Positions 20,676 through 29,819 of a DNA stretch of 64,000 bases are shown here, one piece after another (position 1 is the stretch's first letter; each line of letters starts with the position of its first letter). The notes beneath the pieces are model-generated. The model had not been told where the DNA came from. It worked only from the letters and a program-made list of their open reading frames with translations, and ran no database searches. The DNA lies in the NCBI GenBank assembly GCA_040901445.1, contig JBBDYQ010000015.1, positions 1 through 64,000 of the forward strand, written 5' to 3'. This DNA is from Thermoleophilaceae bacterium. GTDB taxonomy: Bacteria; Actinomycetota; Thermoleophilia; Solirubrobacterales; Thermoleophilaceae. The position numbers and the translations under genes were made by a program.

Positions 20676-23144
20676 ATGTCCACGCGTCACGACCAGCCGG
20701 TCCACGGCGCCCCGGGCACCGCACTCAGCATCGTTGCTGAGGGTCGTGAGATCGTGGCGACGGGCCCTGTGACGGTGGGCTGCGACGCAGCCGCAGACCT
20801 ACGCCTGGACGACCCTCGGGTGGAGGGCGTGCACCTGCGAATCGACCTCGGGGACGGGGGCTGGACCGTGCGCGACGCGAGTGCCCGCGGCACGTTCGTC
20901 GGCGGGGCGCGGATCCTGGAGTGCGCGGTCTCCGAGCCGCTGATCGTCCGGCTCGGCTCACCCGGCGGGCCGGCCATCGAGCTGCGCCCGCTCGCCCGCG
21001 AGCGCGCTGCCACCCAGGGCATCTCCGCGCTCGACGAGGCGCAGACCGCGCCCCCGGGTCGCGCGCCGAAGGATCAGCGCCGTCTCGGCAAGCTCTCGGG
21101 CGTCCACCAGACGCTCACGACGAGCATCACGATCGGCCGAGCGCCCGACAACGGCTGCGTGGTGGACGACCTCCTTGCGTCCCGCCACCACGCGCGCATG
21201 ACGCTGCGACACGACGGCCGCTGGGAGCTGGTCGACCTCGACTCCGACAACGGCACCTTCGTGAACGGCCGGCGGATCGAGAGCGTGATCCTGGAGGACC
21301 TCGACGTCGTGACAGTGGGACACCACGCCTTCAGGCTGGTGGGATCTCGGCTCGAGGAGTACGTGGACGAGGGGGAGGTGACCTTCGAGGCGATCGGGCT
21401 CACCGTGCGCACCGACAGCGGCCGCCTGCTGCTCGACGACGTGACCTTCTCGCTCGACGAGCGGGCGCTCCTGGCGCTGGTGGGCCCGTCGGGGGCCGGC
21501 AAGTCCACGCTGCTGAACGCGCTCACGGGATTCCGCCCCGCTCAGCACGGCACCGTCATGTACGGGGGCCGCGACCTCTACGGCTCCTACGACGAACTGC
21601 GCACGCGCATCGGGTTCGTCCCCCAGCAGGACGTGGTCCACGACCCGCTCACGGTGCGAGAGGCGCTCTCCTATGCGGCCGAGCTGCGCTTCCCGGCCGA
21701 CGTCCCGGGTGCGGAACGCGAGCGCCGCGTGGACGAGGTGATCGACGAGCTCGGCCTGAGCGACGTGCGCCACACCCTGGTGGCCGACCTGTCCGGTGGC
21801 CAGCGCCGGCGCGTGTGCGTCGGGCTCGAGCTGATCACGAAGCCCTCGCTGATCTTCCTCGACGAGCCCACCTCGGGCCTGGACCCCGGCTACGAGCGCG
21901 ACCTGATGCAGCTGCTCCGCACGCTCGCCGACGGCGGACGGACAATCGTGGTGGCGACCCACAGCGTCCAGAGCCTGCGGCTCTGCGACCGGGTGCTGTT
22001 CCTCGCGCCCGGCGGTCGGCCGGCCTACTTCGGCCCCGCCCAGCTCGCGCCGGCGTACTTCGGCCGGGACGACTTTCAGGAGGTCTTCCGCGACCTCAGC
22101 ACCCACCAGGACCACGACTGGTCGGCGGCGTTCCGCGAGCATCCATACTTCGAGCGCTACGTGGCCACGCGCCGGCAGAGCCCGGCCGATCGCACGCCGT
22201 CGGGCCGGCGCGCGGTGCCGCGCCTGCCGAACCCGCGCCACTGGCTGTCGCAGTTCGCGATGCTCACCCGGCGCTACGCCCGCGTGGTGACCAGCGACCG
22301 GCGCAACCTCGCCCTGCTGGTGCTCCAGCCGGTGCTTCTCGGCCTGCTGATGCTAGCGGCGCTGCCGGCGGGCGAGCTGGGCACCTTGGCGGAGGGGGAG
22401 CTGCGGGTGGTCTCGCGCGCGGGCCTGGTGCTGCTCGTGGTGGTGCTGGGGGCCACATGGCTCGGCGCGTCCAATGCCATCCGCGAGATCGTCAAGGAGC
22501 AGGCGATCTTCCTGCGCGAGCGCGCCGTGGGGCTGTCGGTGTCGGCGTACGTATGGTCCAAGGCCCTCGTGCTCGGAGCCGTGACGGTGCTCCAGTCTGC
22601 GGTGCTCGCCGCCATCGCGCTGGCCCGCCAGGACGGGCCCGCCGAGGGCAGCCTGCTGGCGTGGCCCCTGGGCGAGCTGATGCTGGCCGCGGCGCTTGCG
22701 GGTCTGGCCGGGATGTCCCTGGGCCTGCTGGTGTCGGCGATCGCGCGGAGCGTCGACCGGGCGATGACGATCCTCCCCGTGGTGCTGATCGTGGAGATGC
22801 TGCTCGCGATGGGCGGGCTGTTCCCGGACCTGGTGGACAAGCCCGTGCTCAAGCAGGCCAGCTACGTGGCCGGCACCCAGTGGGGCTTCTCGGCCACTGC
22901 CTCGACCGTGGACCTGGACCGACTCCAGTCGGTGGACCGTGTGGCGCGCGAGCTGCCGAGCGTCCGGCTCGAGGACCCGCTGCCGGTGCTGCGGGCGCTG
23001 TCGGACACGGGAGACGAGGGCGAGCGGCGCTGGCGCCACGACTGGCCCACCTGGCTCCTCGACGCCGGCGTCCTGCTCGCGCTCACCCTGGCAGGGATCC
23101 TGGCCGCCATGGCCGCGCTCTGGCGTCGGCGGCCGGAGGCCTGA
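20676..23144 (+). CDS. FHA-FHA-ABC transporter (ATPase and permease in one chain)
   Basis: An 822-residue protein in the style of mycobacterial Rv1747. A first, degenerate FHA-like domain (about 17-105) is followed by a canonical FHA domain (about 148-225: TIGRAPDN, SRHHARMTL, DNGTFVNGR). Next comes an ABC ATPase with Walker A GPSGAGKST (about 270), signature LSGGQRRRV (about 372), Walker B LIFLDEPTSG and H-loop VATHS. An ABC-2 permease of six or so helices (about 535-820) ends the chain. FHA domains bind phosphothreonine, so Ser/Thr kinase control of export is likely. Transported substrate unknown. It is followed directly by a lipoprotein gene. Confidence 0.92.
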   Translation: MSTRHDQPVHGAPGTALSIVAEGREIVATGPVTVGCDAAADLRLDDPRVEGVHLRIDLGDGGWTVRDASARGTFVGGARILECAVSEPLIVRLGSPGGPAIELRPLARERAATQGISALDEAQTAPPGRAPKDQRRLGKLSGVHQTLTTSITIGRAPDNGCVVDDLLASRHHARMTLRHDGRWELVDLDSDNGTFVNGRRIESVILEDLDVVTVGHHAFRLVGSRLEEYVDEGEVTFEAIGLTVRTDSGRLLLDDVTFSLDERALLALVGPSGAGKSTLLNALTGFRPAQHGTVMYGGRDLYGSYDELRTRIGFVPQQDVVHDPLTVREALSYAAELRFPADVPGAERERRVDEVIDELGLSDVRHTLVADLSGGQRRRVCVGLELITKPSLIFLDEPTSGLDPGYERDLMQLLRTLADGGRTIVVATHSVQSLRLCDRVLFLAPGGRPAYFGPAQLAPAYFGRDDFQEVFRDLSTHQDHDWSAAFREHPYFERYVATRRQSPADRTPSGRRAVPRLPNPRHWLSQFAMLTRRYARVVTSDRRNLALLVLQPVLLGLLMLAALPAGELGTLAEGELRVVSRAGLVLLVVVLGATWLGASNAIREIVKEQAIFLRERAVGLSVSAYVWSKALVLGAVTVLQSAVLAAIALARQDGPAEGSLLAWPLGELMLAAALAGLAGMSLGLLVSAIARSVDRAMTILPVVLIVEMLLAMGGLFPDLVDKPVLKQASYVAGTQWGFSATASTVDLDRLQSVDRVARELPSVRLEDPLPVLRALSDTGDEGERRWRHDWPTWLLDAGVLLALTLAGILAAMAALWRRRPEA

Positions 23145-24063
23145 GATGCGTGCCGCGCCGGCCGCGCTGGCCGCGCTCGCCCTGTTGGGGGCCGGCTGCG
23201 CAGACCCCGCCGGTGACGAGCCGGCCGGCGCCGGCGCGATCCCGCCGAGCGAGCGCTGGGAGGCGATCGCCCGCGAGCTCGGCGGGCCGGAGAACCCGGC
23301 CTCGCCCAACGTGTGCAACCGCGGCGAGCGCGCCTGCGTGGAGGAGGTCGTGAGCGAGATGCGGCGGCGCTTCGATGTGCTGGCCGCCGCTTGCGACCAC
23401 AAGGCGGCCTTCGCGTTCATGTACCTGCAGGTGACCGAGGGCGTGGGCGACGACGGCACCCGGATCTTCCGCGATCCGGAGTACCTCAACCACCTCGACG
23501 CGGTCTTCGCCCATCTCTACTTCTCGGCCTTCGACTCCTTCACGCGCGGCAACGATGTCCCGGCCGCGTGGCGCGTGGCGTTCGAGGCGGCGGACGCCCG
23601 CCGCGTGACCGGCCTCGGGGACATGCTGCTCGGGATGAACGCCCACATCTCCCGCGACCTGCCGTTCGCCCTCGCGGACATCGGCCTCGAGACCGCGGAG
23701 GGCGAGAGCGGCCGGCCCGACTACGACCGGGTGAACGGGCTGCTCGCCGACGTGCAGGAGCCGATGCTCGCCGCCGCGTCCGAGCTGCTGGACCCGTCGA
23801 TCGCGGGCTTCCGTCTCGATGCGCTGGACTTCAGCGCCCGGGACGTGGCCGACCTCATCGCCACCTGGCGCAGCGAGGCCTACCGCAACGCCGAGACGCT
23901 GATCGCGGCCCCCACGCCGGCCGCGCGAGCCAAGGAGGCAGCGCGCATCGAGCGCAATGCCGAGAGCCGTGCCCGCGTGCTCGAGATGGCGATGTCGTAC
24001 GCGCTGCTGGGCGAGACCACCGCTGAACGGGACGCCTACTGCGCCCGCCGGACCGCGGGCTGA
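23145..24063 (+). CDS. lipoprotein of the DUF5995-like family
   Basis: ATG 23145 begins next to the exporter stop after GGAGG. A signal peptide with lipobox (LALLGAGCADP) predicts a 305-residue lipid-anchored extracytoplasmic protein. The body is helical with many conserved-looking aromatic/acidic segments (FAFMYLQVTEGVG, LNHLDAVFAHLYF, RDLPFALADIGLE), matching what I recall of DUF5995 proteins, function unknown. Tight coupling to the FHA-ABC gene suggests a shared task at the membrane. Confidence 0.75.
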
Positions 24064-24069
24064 CCGCGT

Positions 24070-25194
24070 TCAGGCGCCCACGAGCGACCGCAGGCGGAAG
24101 CTGAGCGCGGAGAGGGCCAGGTCCTCGGTCACGTTGAGCTCGAGCGACTGGCGGGCGTCCTCGCAGCGCTCGGCGGCGTCGCGCAGCCTGCGCGTGTCGC
24201 GGCCCTCCGCCACGGCCGCGAGCGCGGCGGCCCGGTCGCGGGCGAGGACGGCGTCGTGCGCGCCCTCGGCAGAGCACACGAGGTCGCGGAAGCTGAGGCC
24301 GGCGAGGGTCAGACCGAGGTCGAGCAGCTCGGTGCGGGCGCGCCGGCCGTCGCGCTTGGCGGCCTCCTCCAGGTCCCGCTCGAGCGCGCGCCGGTCGCGG
24401 CCCTTGGGCTCGTACTCCAGGCGCTCCGCGGCGCGCCGCGCCGCCGCCTCCTCGGCCGCCGCGCGGCGTTCCTCGGCGCGGTCGAGCAGCGGCCGCCAGG
24501 GCTCCGGGTCGCCCTCACCCGCGAGCGCGTCGCGCACGAGGCTCTCCACGTCCGCGCGCAGCCCCTCCCCCTCCTCGGAGGCGAGGAAGCGCGCCCGGGC
24601 GGCGTTGCCGAGCGCCAGGCGCCCGCAGGCCGCGGCGCGCTCGGCCGGCACACCGTCGCGCTCAAGGGCGGCTGCCACGCGCTCGGCGGGCAGGGGGTCG
24701 AAGCGCACGAGCTGGCAGCGCGACACCACCGTCTCGATCACCTGGCCCAGCGCGTCGGTGAGGAGGATCAGATGCACGTAGGCGGCCGGCTCCTCGAGCG
24801 TCTTGAGCATCCGGTTGGCCACCTCGTCGTTCATGGTGTCCACGCGCTCGAGCACGAACACGCGGCGGCTGGCCTCGAACGGCGTGCGCGAGGCCGCGCC
24901 CACCACCGGTTCCTCCACATCCTCCACGCGCATGACGTGCGCGCCCGTGGGCGCGACCCAGGTGAGGTCGGGGTGCGAGCCGGTGCCCACCCGGCGGCGC
25001 ACGGAGTCGGGCTCGTCCTGTCCCGAGGCCAGCAGCTCGGCGGCGAACGCGCGTGCGGCGGTGCGCTTGCCGGTGCCCGGCGGACCGTGGAAGAGGTAGG
25101 CGTGCGAGGGCGCGCCGGATGCCAGCCCGCCGCCGAGCACCATGCGCGCGTGTGGCTGCTCGTCCGTGCCGGCGATCTGCGGGGCCTCGCTCAC
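24070..25194 (-). CDS. holB: DNA polymerase III subunit delta'
   Basis: Part of the clamp-loader that opens the sliding clamp. A 374-residue AAA+ protein from GTG 25194: Walker A-like HGPPGTGKRT, sensor-type VFVLERVDTMNDEVANRMLK TLEEP split over about 105-130, and the Arg-finger SRC motif (ETVVSRCQLVRF). The C-terminal third is a helical collar rich in Glu/Arg. The zinc-binding Cys cluster of many delta' proteins is not visible. It overlaps tmk by four bases (GTGA), a frequent pairing. Confidence 0.88.
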   Translation of the reverse strand: MSEAPQIAGTDEQPHARMVLGGGLASGAPSHAYLFHGPPGTGKRTAARAFAAELLASGQDEPDSVRRRVGTGSHPDLTWVAPTGAHVMRVEDVEEPVVGAASRTPFEASRRVFVLERVDTMNDEVANRMLKTLEEPAAYVHLILLTDALGQVIETVVSRCQLVRFDPLPAERVAAALERDGVPAERAAACGRLALGNAARARFLASEEGEGLRADVESLVRDALAGEGDPEPWRPLLDRAEERRAAAEEAAARRAAERLEYEPKGRDRRALERDLEEAAKRDGRRARTELLDLGLTLAGLSFRDLVCSAEGAHDAVLARDRAAALAAVAEGRDTRRLRDAAERCEDARQSLELNVTEDLALSALSFRLRSLVGA

Positions 25195-25784
25195 GAGCGC
25201 GCCGCCCGCACCTCGGCCAGCACCTCGGCGTGGACCTCCGCGGGCGGGCGCGCGGCGTCCACCCGGCGCCAGCGCCCTCCGCCGGCGATGCCCTCGTAAC
25301 CGCGCAGCACCGCCTCCTGCAGCGCGGCGCCCTCGTGCTCGAAGCGGTCGGCCTGGCCGGCGCGCCCGGCCGCCGCCTCGGGCTGGATCCACAGCAGGAA
25401 GGTGAGGTCGGGCTCGAGGCCGCCCGTGGCGACCGCGTTCACGCGCGCGACCTCCTCCACCCCCAAGCCGCGCGCCGCGCCCTGGTAGGCGAGGGAGGAG
25501 TCGAGGAAGCGGTCGCACACGACAACGCGGCCCTCGTCCAGCGCCGGGCGGATGACGCGCGCGACCAGCTCGGCGCGCGCGGCGGCGAACAGCAGCGCCT
25601 CGGCCCCCGGGCCGATCTCGAGCGCGGGGTCCTTGAGCAGCTCGCGCACCCTCTCCCCCACCTCCGTGCCGCCGGGCTCGCGCACGGGGAGGCAGTCGTC
25701 GCCGAGCGCCTGGCAGAGCATGCGCGCCTGGGTGGTCTTGCCCGACCGGTCGATGCCCTCGAAGGTGACGAAGAGGCCGCTCAC
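25191..25784 (-). CDS. tmk: thymidylate kinase
   Basis: Phosphorylates dTMP to dTDP. A 197-residue protein from GTG 25784: P-loop FEGIDRSGKTTQ, substrate/DR(Y/F) motif VVVCDRFLDSSLAYQG and a LID segment after LWIQPEAAAGRAGQADRFE. Length and motifs are standard. It overlaps holB, giving a two-gene DNA-replication unit. Confidence 0.93.
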   Translation of the reverse strand: MSGLFVTFEGIDRSGKTTQARMLCQALGDDCLPVREPGGTEVGERVRELLKDPALEIGPGAEALLFAAARAELVARVIRPALDEGRVVVCDRFLDSSLAYQGAARGLGVEEVARVNAVATGGLEPDLTFLLWIQPEAAAGRAGQADRFEHEGAALQEAVLRGYEGIAGGGRWRRVDAARPPAEVHAEVLAEVRAARS

Positions 25785-25821
25785 GGGAGCGGCGGAAGCT
25801 AGCAGTACGATCCCCGGCCTC

Positions 25822-26748
25822 ATGCGGGCTCTGGTCACCGGCGGCGCGGGCTTCATCGGCTCCAACCTCGTGGACGCGCTGCTCGAGCGCGGCGACGAGG
25901 TGACCGTGCTCGACAACTTCTCCACCGGACGGCGCGAGAACCTCGAGGGAGCGATCGGCAGGGGCGCGCACCTCACTGAGCTCGACATTCGCGACGGCAC
26001 CGCCGTGACGGACGCTCTTGACGGAGCGAGCCCCGACGTGGTCTTCCACCTCGCCGCCCAGATCGACGTGCGCCGCTCCGTGGCCGACCCGGCCTTCGAC
26101 GCCGCGGTGAACGTCGGCGGCACCATCAACCTGCTGCGCGCCGCGGGGGCTGCGGGCGTGCGCCGGTTCGTGAACGCCTCCACCGGCGGGGCCATCTACG
26201 GCGAGGGCCGGGTCATACCAGCCCCGGAGGACCACCCCACCGAGCCCGAGGCCCCCTACGGTCAGTCCAAGTGGTGCGCCGAGGGCTACTGCGAGCTGTT
26301 CGGCCGCATCGACGGCCTGTCCACGGTCTCCCTGCGCTTCGGCAACGTCTACGGGCCGCGCCAGGACCCGCTCGGCGAGGCCGGCGTGATCGCGATCTTC
26401 TGCGGCAGGCTGCTCGAGGGCGAGCGGCCCACGGTGTTCGGCGACGGCCTGCAGACGCGCGACTACGTGTACGTGGGCGACATCGTCGCGGCGGCCTTCG
26501 CGGCCGCGGAGTCGGAGGCCCGGGGGGCGCTCAACATCGGCACGGGCGTGGGCAGCACGGTGCTCGACCTGGTCGAGGCGCTGGGGGCGATCTCGGGCGA
26601 GCCGTTCGAGCCCGAGCACGCGCCGGAGCGCGCGGGCGAGATCCGCCACATCGCGCTCGACGCAGGCCGCGCCCGCTCCGAGCTGGGCTGGGAGCCGCGC
26701 GTGGACCTGCGCGGCGGGCTCGAGCTCACTCTGGACTCGCTGCGCTAG
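25822..26748 (+). CDS. NAD-dependent sugar-nucleotide epimerase/dehydratase (UDP-glucose 4-epimerase-like)
   Basis: A 308-residue extended SDR. NAD-binding GGAGFIGSN is at the N-terminus, followed by LDNFSTGRRENL, the Thr/Ser of NASTGGAIYGE and the catalytic YGQSK (Tyr-x3-Lys). NVYGPRQDP and DYVYVGDIVAA follow. The pattern is closest to GalE-type epimerases acting on UDP-hexoses. It is divergent from tmk. Its last 23 bases overlap the convergent O-antigen-ligase-like gene, and both may serve surface polysaccharide. Confidence 0.87.
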   Translation: MRALVTGGAGFIGSNLVDALLERGDEVTVLDNFSTGRRENLEGAIGRGAHLTELDIRDGTAVTDALDGASPDVVFHLAAQIDVRRSVADPAFDAAVNVGGTINLLRAAGAAGVRRFVNASTGGAIYGEGRVIPAPEDHPTEPEAPYGQSKWCAEGYCELFGRIDGLSTVSLRFGNVYGPRQDPLGEAGVIAIFCGRLLEGERPTVFGDGLQTRDYVYVGDIVAAAFAAAESEARGALNIGTGVGSTVLDLVEALGAISGEPFEPEHAPERAGEIRHIALDAGRARSELGWEPRVDLRGGLELTLDSLR

Positions 26749-28927
26749 GCGGCGCAGGCGCCGCCGGGGCCGGGGCCGGCGGAGGCGGGACGAGTCGCGG
26801 CAGCGGCGTGCCCGTGGCCGTGGCCGAGCGCACGCTCGGGTCGAGCGCGGGCAGGAACAGCAGCGCCGACTCGCCGCGCGGGTCGAGCTCGGCCAGGCGC
26901 TGGGCGGCGGGGAGCGCGGCGCGGAGGTCGTCGCGCCGGAAGTTGAAGGTGGCCACGCGCAGCCACGCCTGGGGATCGCTGGGCGCGCGGTCCACGCCCT
27001 CGGCGAGCAGCTGGGCGGCGCGGTCGTAGCGGCCGCGGCGCTCGGCGATCGCAGAGGCGGCTGCGGTGGGGTCGTCCGAGAGCGGGTTGAGGCGGCGGGC
27101 GATCTCGGCGTCGCGTGCGCCGGCCGCGAGCTCCTCCGGCGTGCCCGCCGCGGCGTGCTCGAAGGCCGAGCTCGTGCGGTCACGCGCGAGCGCGGGCAGC
27201 AGCGCCGACAGCGCGAAGGCGCAGCACATGGCCACGCCGAGCGCGAGCATGCCCACCCGCCCGCCGGGCTCGCGGCCGGGGGCGAGTGGCCGCACCTCCG
27301 ACCCGCCCGCGCCCGGCGGCCGGGCGGCCAGGATGCCGAGGAAGAGCAGCGCGGGGAGGGTGACCGCGGGCACGTCCCAGTCCCAGTCGAACCACATGTG
27401 CACCGCGTAGGCGGAGATGGCGGCCGCGAGCGCGGTGACGTAGGGCCGCTGGCCGGCGGGGCCGCGCCACAGACGGCGGACGGCCGCCGCGGCCAGCAGC
27501 GCCAGGCCCCCGAGGGCGAGCAGCGCGCCGATCACGCCCGTCTCGGCGAGGAACTGCAGCGGGACGCTGTGGGCGTCGCGCACGGGCAGCGTGTTCTCCC
27601 GGTACTGGAGGTGGAGCAGCTGGAAGCTGCCGGCGCCATGGCCGGCGAGCGGACGGTCGGACCACGCACCCGCGGCCTCCTCCCACCAGGTCCAGCGGTT
27701 GCCCGAGTTGGTCTTGAGGATGCGGCCGGGGTCGTTGGTCTTCTCGGCCTTGGTCTCGGTGAACTGGTCGAACTGGTGCTCGATGGTGCCGCCCACGCCG
27801 CGCTCGGAGTCGTTCATCGCGCCGAGCAGGCCCAGCGAGAGCACCGCGCCCGCGATCCAGGTCACCCGCCACGCGGTGCGCCGGGCCCGCGCGGTCATCA
27901 CCACCCATTCGTCCCAGCGCCGCAGCGCCCAGCCCGCCGCGGCCGCGAGCACCACTCCCGCGACCAGCGCGATCAGGAAGGCGATGCCCTCGTCGGTGCG
28001 CTCGGCGACGGGCACGGCGTCGGTGGTGAGCGGGTCGCTCGTGAAGCCCAGCACGAGCGCCGGGGCGGCGCCCAGCACGGCGGCCCCGGCGAACGCCAGC
28101 AGGCGGAGGCGGTCCGGGCTGAGCGCCACCAGCAGCGCGACCGCGAACAGCAGCGCCAGCAGCGCGCCGCGCGAGTAGGTGAGCCCGATCGTCACGAGCA
28201 GGGGCACGAGCGTGAGCTCGGAGAGGATGCGCGTGGTCCTGTTTCGCTCGAGGTCGGCCGCGGCGCGCAGCGCGATGGGCACGGCGAGAACGCAGAAGAG
28301 GCCGAGCGCGTTCCAGTAGCCGAACGGCGCGCGCAGGCGGGAGAAGTCGGCGGTGTGGTTCAGGTCGACGAGGCCGAGGAGGTCGAGCGACGGCAGCGCC
28401 TTGCCCCCCAGCGCGTAGAGCGCGACCACGGCGGCGAGGGCCACGAAGCCGAGCGCCATCCGCTCGGCCGCCCGCGGAAGGCTCGCCCCGATGACGAGGC
28501 CGAGGCCCGCCACGAGGGCGTAGCCGATCATCCGGTTGAAGTCGAGCCAGCTGTTCTCGGGCGCGATCGACCAGGCGAGCGAGATGCCGTTCCAGACGGC
28601 GAACAGCCCGAGCAGTGCGAGGCCGGCCCAGCCGGCCGGCGGGGCGGCCGCGCGCAGGGTCGGCGCGGCGTGCGGGCGGCGGGCGGCGAACAGCAGCCCG
28701 GCGAGCGCCGCGGCGGACACGGCGGCGATGCCGATCTGCAGGCGCGACTCGTCCGGGATCGAGATGCCCCCGCCCGCGAACGCGGCGTAGGCCATGAGCG
28801 CGAGCGCGGCCAGCGCCAGCGCGGCGGCGGGCCGGTTGGCGCGGGCGCGGCGGCGCGCCGGCAACGGCGCCACGGCAGCGGGCGGCGCGAGCTCTGCGCG
28901 GGGGGCTTCGGGGGTGGCCACCGACAT
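26726..28927 (-). CDS. O-antigen ligase/polymerase-like membrane protein with C-terminal TPR
   Basis: A 733-residue protein with about 12 membrane helices. The Wzy/WaaL-type periplasmic loop (GNRWTWWEEAAGAWSDRPLA then GHGAGSFQLLHL and VRDAHSVPLQFLAETGVIG) is conserved. A soluble C-terminal region (about 590-700) has TPR-like helices (DPTAAASAIAERRGRYDRAA) and a Pro-rich end. Such proteins join or polymerise lipid-linked glycans. In an apparent actinobacterium the acceptor is probably a cell-surface glycan rather than LPS. Confidence 0.82.
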   Translation of the reverse strand: MSVATPEAPRAELAPPAAVAPLPARRRARANRPAAALALAALALMAYAAFAGGGISIPDESRLQIGIAAVSAAALAGLLFAARRPHAAPTLRAAAPPAGWAGLALLGLFAVWNGISLAWSIAPENSWLDFNRMIGYALVAGLGLVIGASLPRAAERMALGFVALAAVVALYALGGKALPSLDLLGLVDLNHTADFSRLRAPFGYWNALGLFCVLAVPIALRAAADLERNRTTRILSELTLVPLLVTIGLTYSRGALLALLFAVALLVALSPDRLRLLAFAGAAVLGAAPALVLGFTSDPLTTDAVPVAERTDEGIAFLIALVAGVVLAAAAGWALRRWDEWVVMTARARRTAWRVTWIAGAVLSLGLLGAMNDSERGVGGTIEHQFDQFTETKAEKTNDPGRILKTNSGNRWTWWEEAAGAWSDRPLAGHGAGSFQLLHLQYRENTLPVRDAHSVPLQFLAETGVIGALLALGGLALLAAAAVRRLWRGPAGQRPYVTALAAAISAYAVHMWFDWDWDVPAVTLPALLFLGILAARPPGAGGSEVRPLAPGREPGGRVGMLALGVAMCCAFALSALLPALARDRTSSAFEHAAAGTPEELAAGARDAEIARRLNPLSDDPTAAASAIAERRGRYDRAAQLLAEGVDRAPSDPQAWLRVATFNFRRDDLRAALPAAQRLAELDPRGESALLFLPALDPSVRSATATGTPLPRLVPPPPAPAPAAPAPPSAASPE

Positions 28928-28988
28928 TCGTCCGCTTCATTGTGCCCGGCGGCCCCGAGGTCCCACCCCGGCGCTACCTTGTTCGGGG

Positions 28989-29642
28989 ATGCGGCGCTCG
29001 ATTCTCACCGCCTGCCTCGCCGTCGCGGCGCTCGGGGCCTTCGTGCCCGGCGCGGGCGCTCAGAACCCGTTCCGCGCGATCGTCGACGACTGGCGCGCGG
29101 ACGGCCACATCACGCCCTGCAAGTACACGGCGGACCAGCTCAACGCCACGCTCAACCTCCCCGGCGACATCGAGCAGTACGCGCCCGGCCTGATCGACCA
29201 GATCCAGGCCGCGCTGCAGACGCTGGCCGCCGGCGGCTGCGACGAGCAGCCGGAGCCCGAGCCCGTCGAGGAGGCCGCCCCGGCGCCCGCGCCCGCGCCG
29301 CCGCCGAGCGCCCCCACGCCAGAGCCGGTGGTGGAGGTGGCCGAGCCGCCCGCGCCCGAGGAGCCCGCCCGCAACGTGCTCGAGGCCGTGGCCCAGGCGC
29401 CGGCCCCGCCCGTGGCCGCCTCCGGCTCCCTGAGCGGGGCCGAGGCGCCCGCTCCCGTGTGGCTGCTCGGGATGCTCGCCGCCGCCGCCGCGCTGGCCGG
29501 CCTGGCGGCGCTCGTGGCGTGGTTCTTCGGCTGGAGCGCCGAGCGCCTGACCCGCCCGCTGGCGGCCGCCACGGCCGAGGCCGGGGGCCGCGGAGCGGAC
29601 GTCTTCGCGGAGTTTCGCGACTGGCTCCGGATCGGTCGCTGA
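28989..29642 (+). CDS. secreted C-terminally anchored protein of unknown function
   Basis: A 217-residue protein: signal peptide (ending GAGAQNPF), a small Cys-containing domain (WRADGHITPCKYTADQLNAT ... GGCDE), a long Pro/Ala/Glu linker (about 85-150), one transmembrane helix (LLGMLAAAAALAGLAALVAW) and a basic cytoplasmic tail. The layout suggests an exported domain held at the membrane. The ATG is divergent from the ligase gene with a 60-base spacer. Family not recognised. Confidence 0.65.
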   Translation: MRRSILTACLAVAALGAFVPGAGAQNPFRAIVDDWRADGHITPCKYTADQLNATLNLPGDIEQYAPGLIDQIQAALQTLAAGGCDEQPEPEPVEEAAPAPAPAPPPSAPTPEPVVEVAEPPAPEEPARNVLEAVAQAPAPPVAASGSLSGAEAPAPVWLLGMLAAAAALAGLAALVAWFFGWSAERLTRPLAAATAEAGGRGADVFAEFRDWLRIGR

Positions 29643-29659
29643 GGCCCTGCCCGGGCCTC
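29641..29659 (+). terminator. hairpin overlapping a stop codon
   Basis: GAGGCCC / GGGCCTC with a 5-nt loop begins inside the TGA of the preceding gene. It is followed by a pyrimidine stretch. A likely terminator before the nrdJ leader. The remaining leader (29660-29819) shows no clear riboswitch or NrdR box. Confidence 0.5.
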
Positions 29660-29819
29660 TCTCCCGCTATCCTGTAAGTAGCCGCCAGGCCGTGCGATTT
29701 CCCTGCAAATTGCGGCCGAACCGTTCCGTCCGACAGCTCGGGCAGCATCGGTCATTCCCCCTCCGGACAGCCCCGTCGGAGTGGGAGTGCGATCACAGCC
29801 CGAGGAGAAGGAGAGACTG

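Noticed and set aside
24070-27183. A single 1037-residue minus-strand protein covering holB and tmk
   Set aside because: The frame runs through holB, antisense to part of the epimerase and into the ligase region, but only the holB part from GTG 25194 has a domain. The rest is fortuitous.
29660-29819. Cobalamin riboswitch upstream of the B12-dependent reductase
   Set aside because: No B12-box or pseudoknot-like elements could be read; a class II reductase does not require one.
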